Of a stretch of 7,481 bases of DNA, positions 6,240 to 7,481 are shown in pieces. The translations under genes were made by a program, and so were the position numbers. Location: positions 1 through 7,481 of the forward strand of contig WTIQ01000302.1 of the NCBI GenBank assembly GCA_011525185.1. The letters run 5' to 3'. This stretch comes from Paracoccaceae bacterium. GTDB lineage: Bacteria; Pseudomonadota; Alphaproteobacteria; Rhodobacterales; Rhodobacteraceae. The notes under the pieces are model-generated. The model searched no databases. It was given only the letters and a program-made list of their open reading frames with translations, and was not told the origin of the DNA. Within the stretch, counting starts at the first letter, position 1, and each line of letters begins with the position of its first letter.

Positions 6240-6465
6240 GAACCCGCGTTGAAAATACCAATGGTGCTCACCCTTCTGTGGTGGCCCAACCAATCAGAAC
6301 CCACCAAACAACTGGCTAGGTCCGCGCCTGCGATGCAGGAGCCTTTGAAAATTTCCCGCGATGCTCATATATTGTACGCGCCTACCAAGGGGACAGGCAG
6401 GCGCGGGCCAGTGGTGCCACGGGGCCCGGTTATTGTGCTGATATTTTCTAATACGCGGCGGTCTT
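6231..6465. mobile_element. MITE-like element, degenerate copy C
   Basis: This non-coding stretch of about 235 bp aligns with copies A and B in the same orientation but is more diverged. The left end GAGCCTCAAGAACCCGCGTT resembles the start of copy B with small gaps. The right end ATACGCGGCGGTCTT (6451-6465) matches the copy B terminal repeat at 11 of 15 positions. The shared core is clear: GAGCCTTTGAAAAT, then CTCATAT, then GCGCCTACC (6378-6386) and GGCAGGCGC (6396-6404), then CAGTGGTGCC. No flanking duplication is recognisable, so it is probably the oldest copy. It starts about 50 bases upstream of the methyltransferase start codon. Confidence 0.65.
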
Positions 6466-6516
6466 GTAGAGGCATTTGGCCATTTTCAACAAAAATTGGC
6501 TCACAATTTCTCACAA

Positions 6517-6737
6517 GAGACCTCTGCATAACCGCGTTCCTTTTTGAAAATGAGGGCCGCGGCTGCCTGGGTAGGCGCGCGCGTGTGTTGATGAAACCTT
6601 TGAAGAGTCCCCGCAATCTCCATATCTTTCAAAAAGTTGATCTAGTGAACGCGCCTGCCGAGGGGCAGGCAGGCGCGGCCCAGTGGTGCCCACCGGGCGA
6701 TATGTTTGTGCTATTATTTCTATTATGCAGAGGTCTT
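6517..6737. mobile_element. MITE-like element, copy B
   Basis: This 221-bp non-coding element has terminal inverted repeats GAGACCTCTGCATAA (6517-6531) and TTATGCAGAGGTCTT (6723-6737) that match at 14 of 15 positions. It is flanked directly by CACAA on both sides (6512-6516 and 6738-6742), a 5-bp target duplication. The interior hairpin GCGCCTGCC (6651-6659) with GGCAGGCGC (6668-6676) is perfect, with an 8-base loop. It shares long near-identical stretches with copy A, including AGTTGAT-TAGTGAACGCGCC and GGCAGGCAGGCGCGG-type sequence. The tight ends make it probably the youngest of the three copies. The 120 bases between it and the lipoprotein pseudogene show no further feature. Confidence 0.8.
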
Positions 6738-6858
6738 CACAAGCCATTGTTTAATATGTTAAAAAAGTGGCTTACGCTTACCGCGTCACTACCCAGTATC
6801 ATGAGTAGTAAATAAAGACTTAACTAGTCAGAACGTTTCATTGCTGCTGGTAATCCGC

Positions 6859-7224
6859 TTATGATTTACACTGTGCGTCACCATATTTTTGATTGCACCT
6901 TTGCTGAGTACAAGCGGCTATCTGTGCATCACGTCTGCTCGCATTTCGATCAACAGTGCGCACGGCGGGTGTTTTATAATACTCAGTTTTCATAATTTGC
7001 TTGCAATTCGTTTGCACTGAATAGCCATCATCCACTGTCGTACAATTCGTTTCTCCTGTTGGAACTTGGCGAGAATGAGTTTCATCGTACCTTTACTGTT
7101 CGTAATGGGGCGGTATTTCTTTCATCCACATTGCAGTACAAATAACCTTCTCTTCTTTAAACTCATTCGTCGCGCAACTCGCAAGCAACACACCTACTCC
7201 CAGAAACGAAATCCTTCTCAGCAT
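6859..7224 (-). pseudogene. Broken lipoprotein gene with an in-frame stop
   Basis: A 122-codon reading frame on the minus strand is interrupted once, by TAA at 7093-7095 (codon 44), and otherwise stays open to TAA at 6859-6861. It begins MLRRISFLGVGVLLASCATN, a lipoprotein signal peptide with lipobox LASC, so the mature protein would start at C17 and be lipid-anchored. A strong GGAGG (7234-7238) precedes the ATG by nine bases. The part after the stop holds five more cysteines (C61, C74, C105, C110, C119), making six beyond the lipidated one and suggesting three disulfides in the periplasm. One change, for example CAA to TAA, would explain the break. Alternatives are a real 43-residue lipoprotein or a sequencing error. 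The protein family is not recognised. Confidence 0.6.
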
Positions 7225-7428
7225 TTATCACCGCCTCCATTCAGTCAAAGTCTCACCATGCCTGCCTATCCAAAGCAGCGCTAACCTTATTCAACCACGT
7301 TAGATTTGCTGTTTTCCAGCAAAAGCCGCACACACGACCTTCTCGCGCCGTTTGAAATTCAACACACTTCACCCTCAAATCCGCCGCAGAGAGAAAGAAA
7401 GCGGCATATGAGACAATTCTGCTGTACA

Positions 7429-7460
7429 CAAAAAAAGGGCTGCGAAACACGCAACCCTTT
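7429..7460 (-). terminator. Intrinsic terminator, probably of a minus-strand gene beyond the window
   Basis: Read on the minus strand, AAAGGGTTGCG (7450-7460) and CGCAGCCCTTT (7434-7444) form an 11-bp stem with one G-U pair and a TGTTT loop, followed by a T run covering 7430-7436. The plus-strand reading is also a stem followed by a short T-rich stretch, so it may work both ways. It most likely ends a gene located to the right of position 7481. The stretch from 7225 to 7428 shows no convincing gene. Confidence 0.7.
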
Positions 7461-7481
7461 GTTTTGTATGATAATATATAT

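Noticed and set aside
6231..6737. A CRISPR array or tandem satellite
   Set aside because: The repeated units are about 220 bp, differ from one another, and have terminal inverted repeats with target duplications, which fits transposed elements and not a repeat-spacer array.
6249..6815. A 188-codon open frame on the plus strand
   Set aside because: It lies across element copies B and C. Its only internal similarity (two KPLK/EPLK segments) comes from the DNA repeats falling in the same frame, and it has no domain or ribosome binding site.
7253..7450. A 65-codon minus-strand frame near the right edge
   Set aside because: It begins inside the terminator hairpin, has no ribosome binding site and shows no recognisable protein features.

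Overview
The window reads as chromosomal DNA of an alphaproteobacterium, most likely a Rhodobacteraceae member of moderate GC. The basis is the gene set (a DUF1244 protein, pyruvate kinase, ribosomal proteins L35 and L20, PheRS alpha), the protein sequences, and the order pyk-rpmI-rplT-pheS, which I recall as common in that family. The genus cannot be fixed from this sequence.

Positions 1-2945 are ordinary core genome. A small DUF1244 gene on the minus strand and pyk on the plus strand diverge from a shared intergenic region carrying one promoter for each. The rpmI-rplT ribosomal protein operon follows and ends in a clear intrinsic terminator.

Positions 2969-6737 are a modified stretch. Three same-orientation copies of a short non-coding element (about 220 bp, MITE-like) lie at 2969-3190, 6231-6465 and 6517-6737. 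Two of them have 15-bp terminal inverted repeats and exact 5-bp target duplications (TAGAA and CACAA). Between the first copy and the other two sit pheS and a compact restriction-modification pair. The nuclease (4691-5317, +) carries the SxK/RER/E active-site pattern of the SsoII/Ecl18kI-like endonucleases. It overlaps tail to tail by 14 bp with a cytosine-5 DNA methyltransferase (5304-6182, -). pheT, the usual partner of pheS, is not directly downstream, so the pair may have been inserted there. The nuclease leader has a perfect 10-bp inverted repeat between promoter and start codon. The best methyltransferase promoter takes its -35 from the end of a degenerate element copy. pheS itself is preceded by a possible 14-codon phenylalanine-containing leader ORF and a hairpin that could mask its ribosome binding site.

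Positions 6738-7481 hold a minus-strand lipoprotein gene broken by one in-frame TAA. Beyond it is an intrinsic terminator that probably ends a minus-strand gene outside the window.

The most rewarding items are the unnamed MITE-like family, the small predicted CCNGG-type nuclease with its leader repeat, the element-derived promoter of the methyltransferase, and the pheS leader. No wholly new multi-gene system can be supported from the sequence alone.
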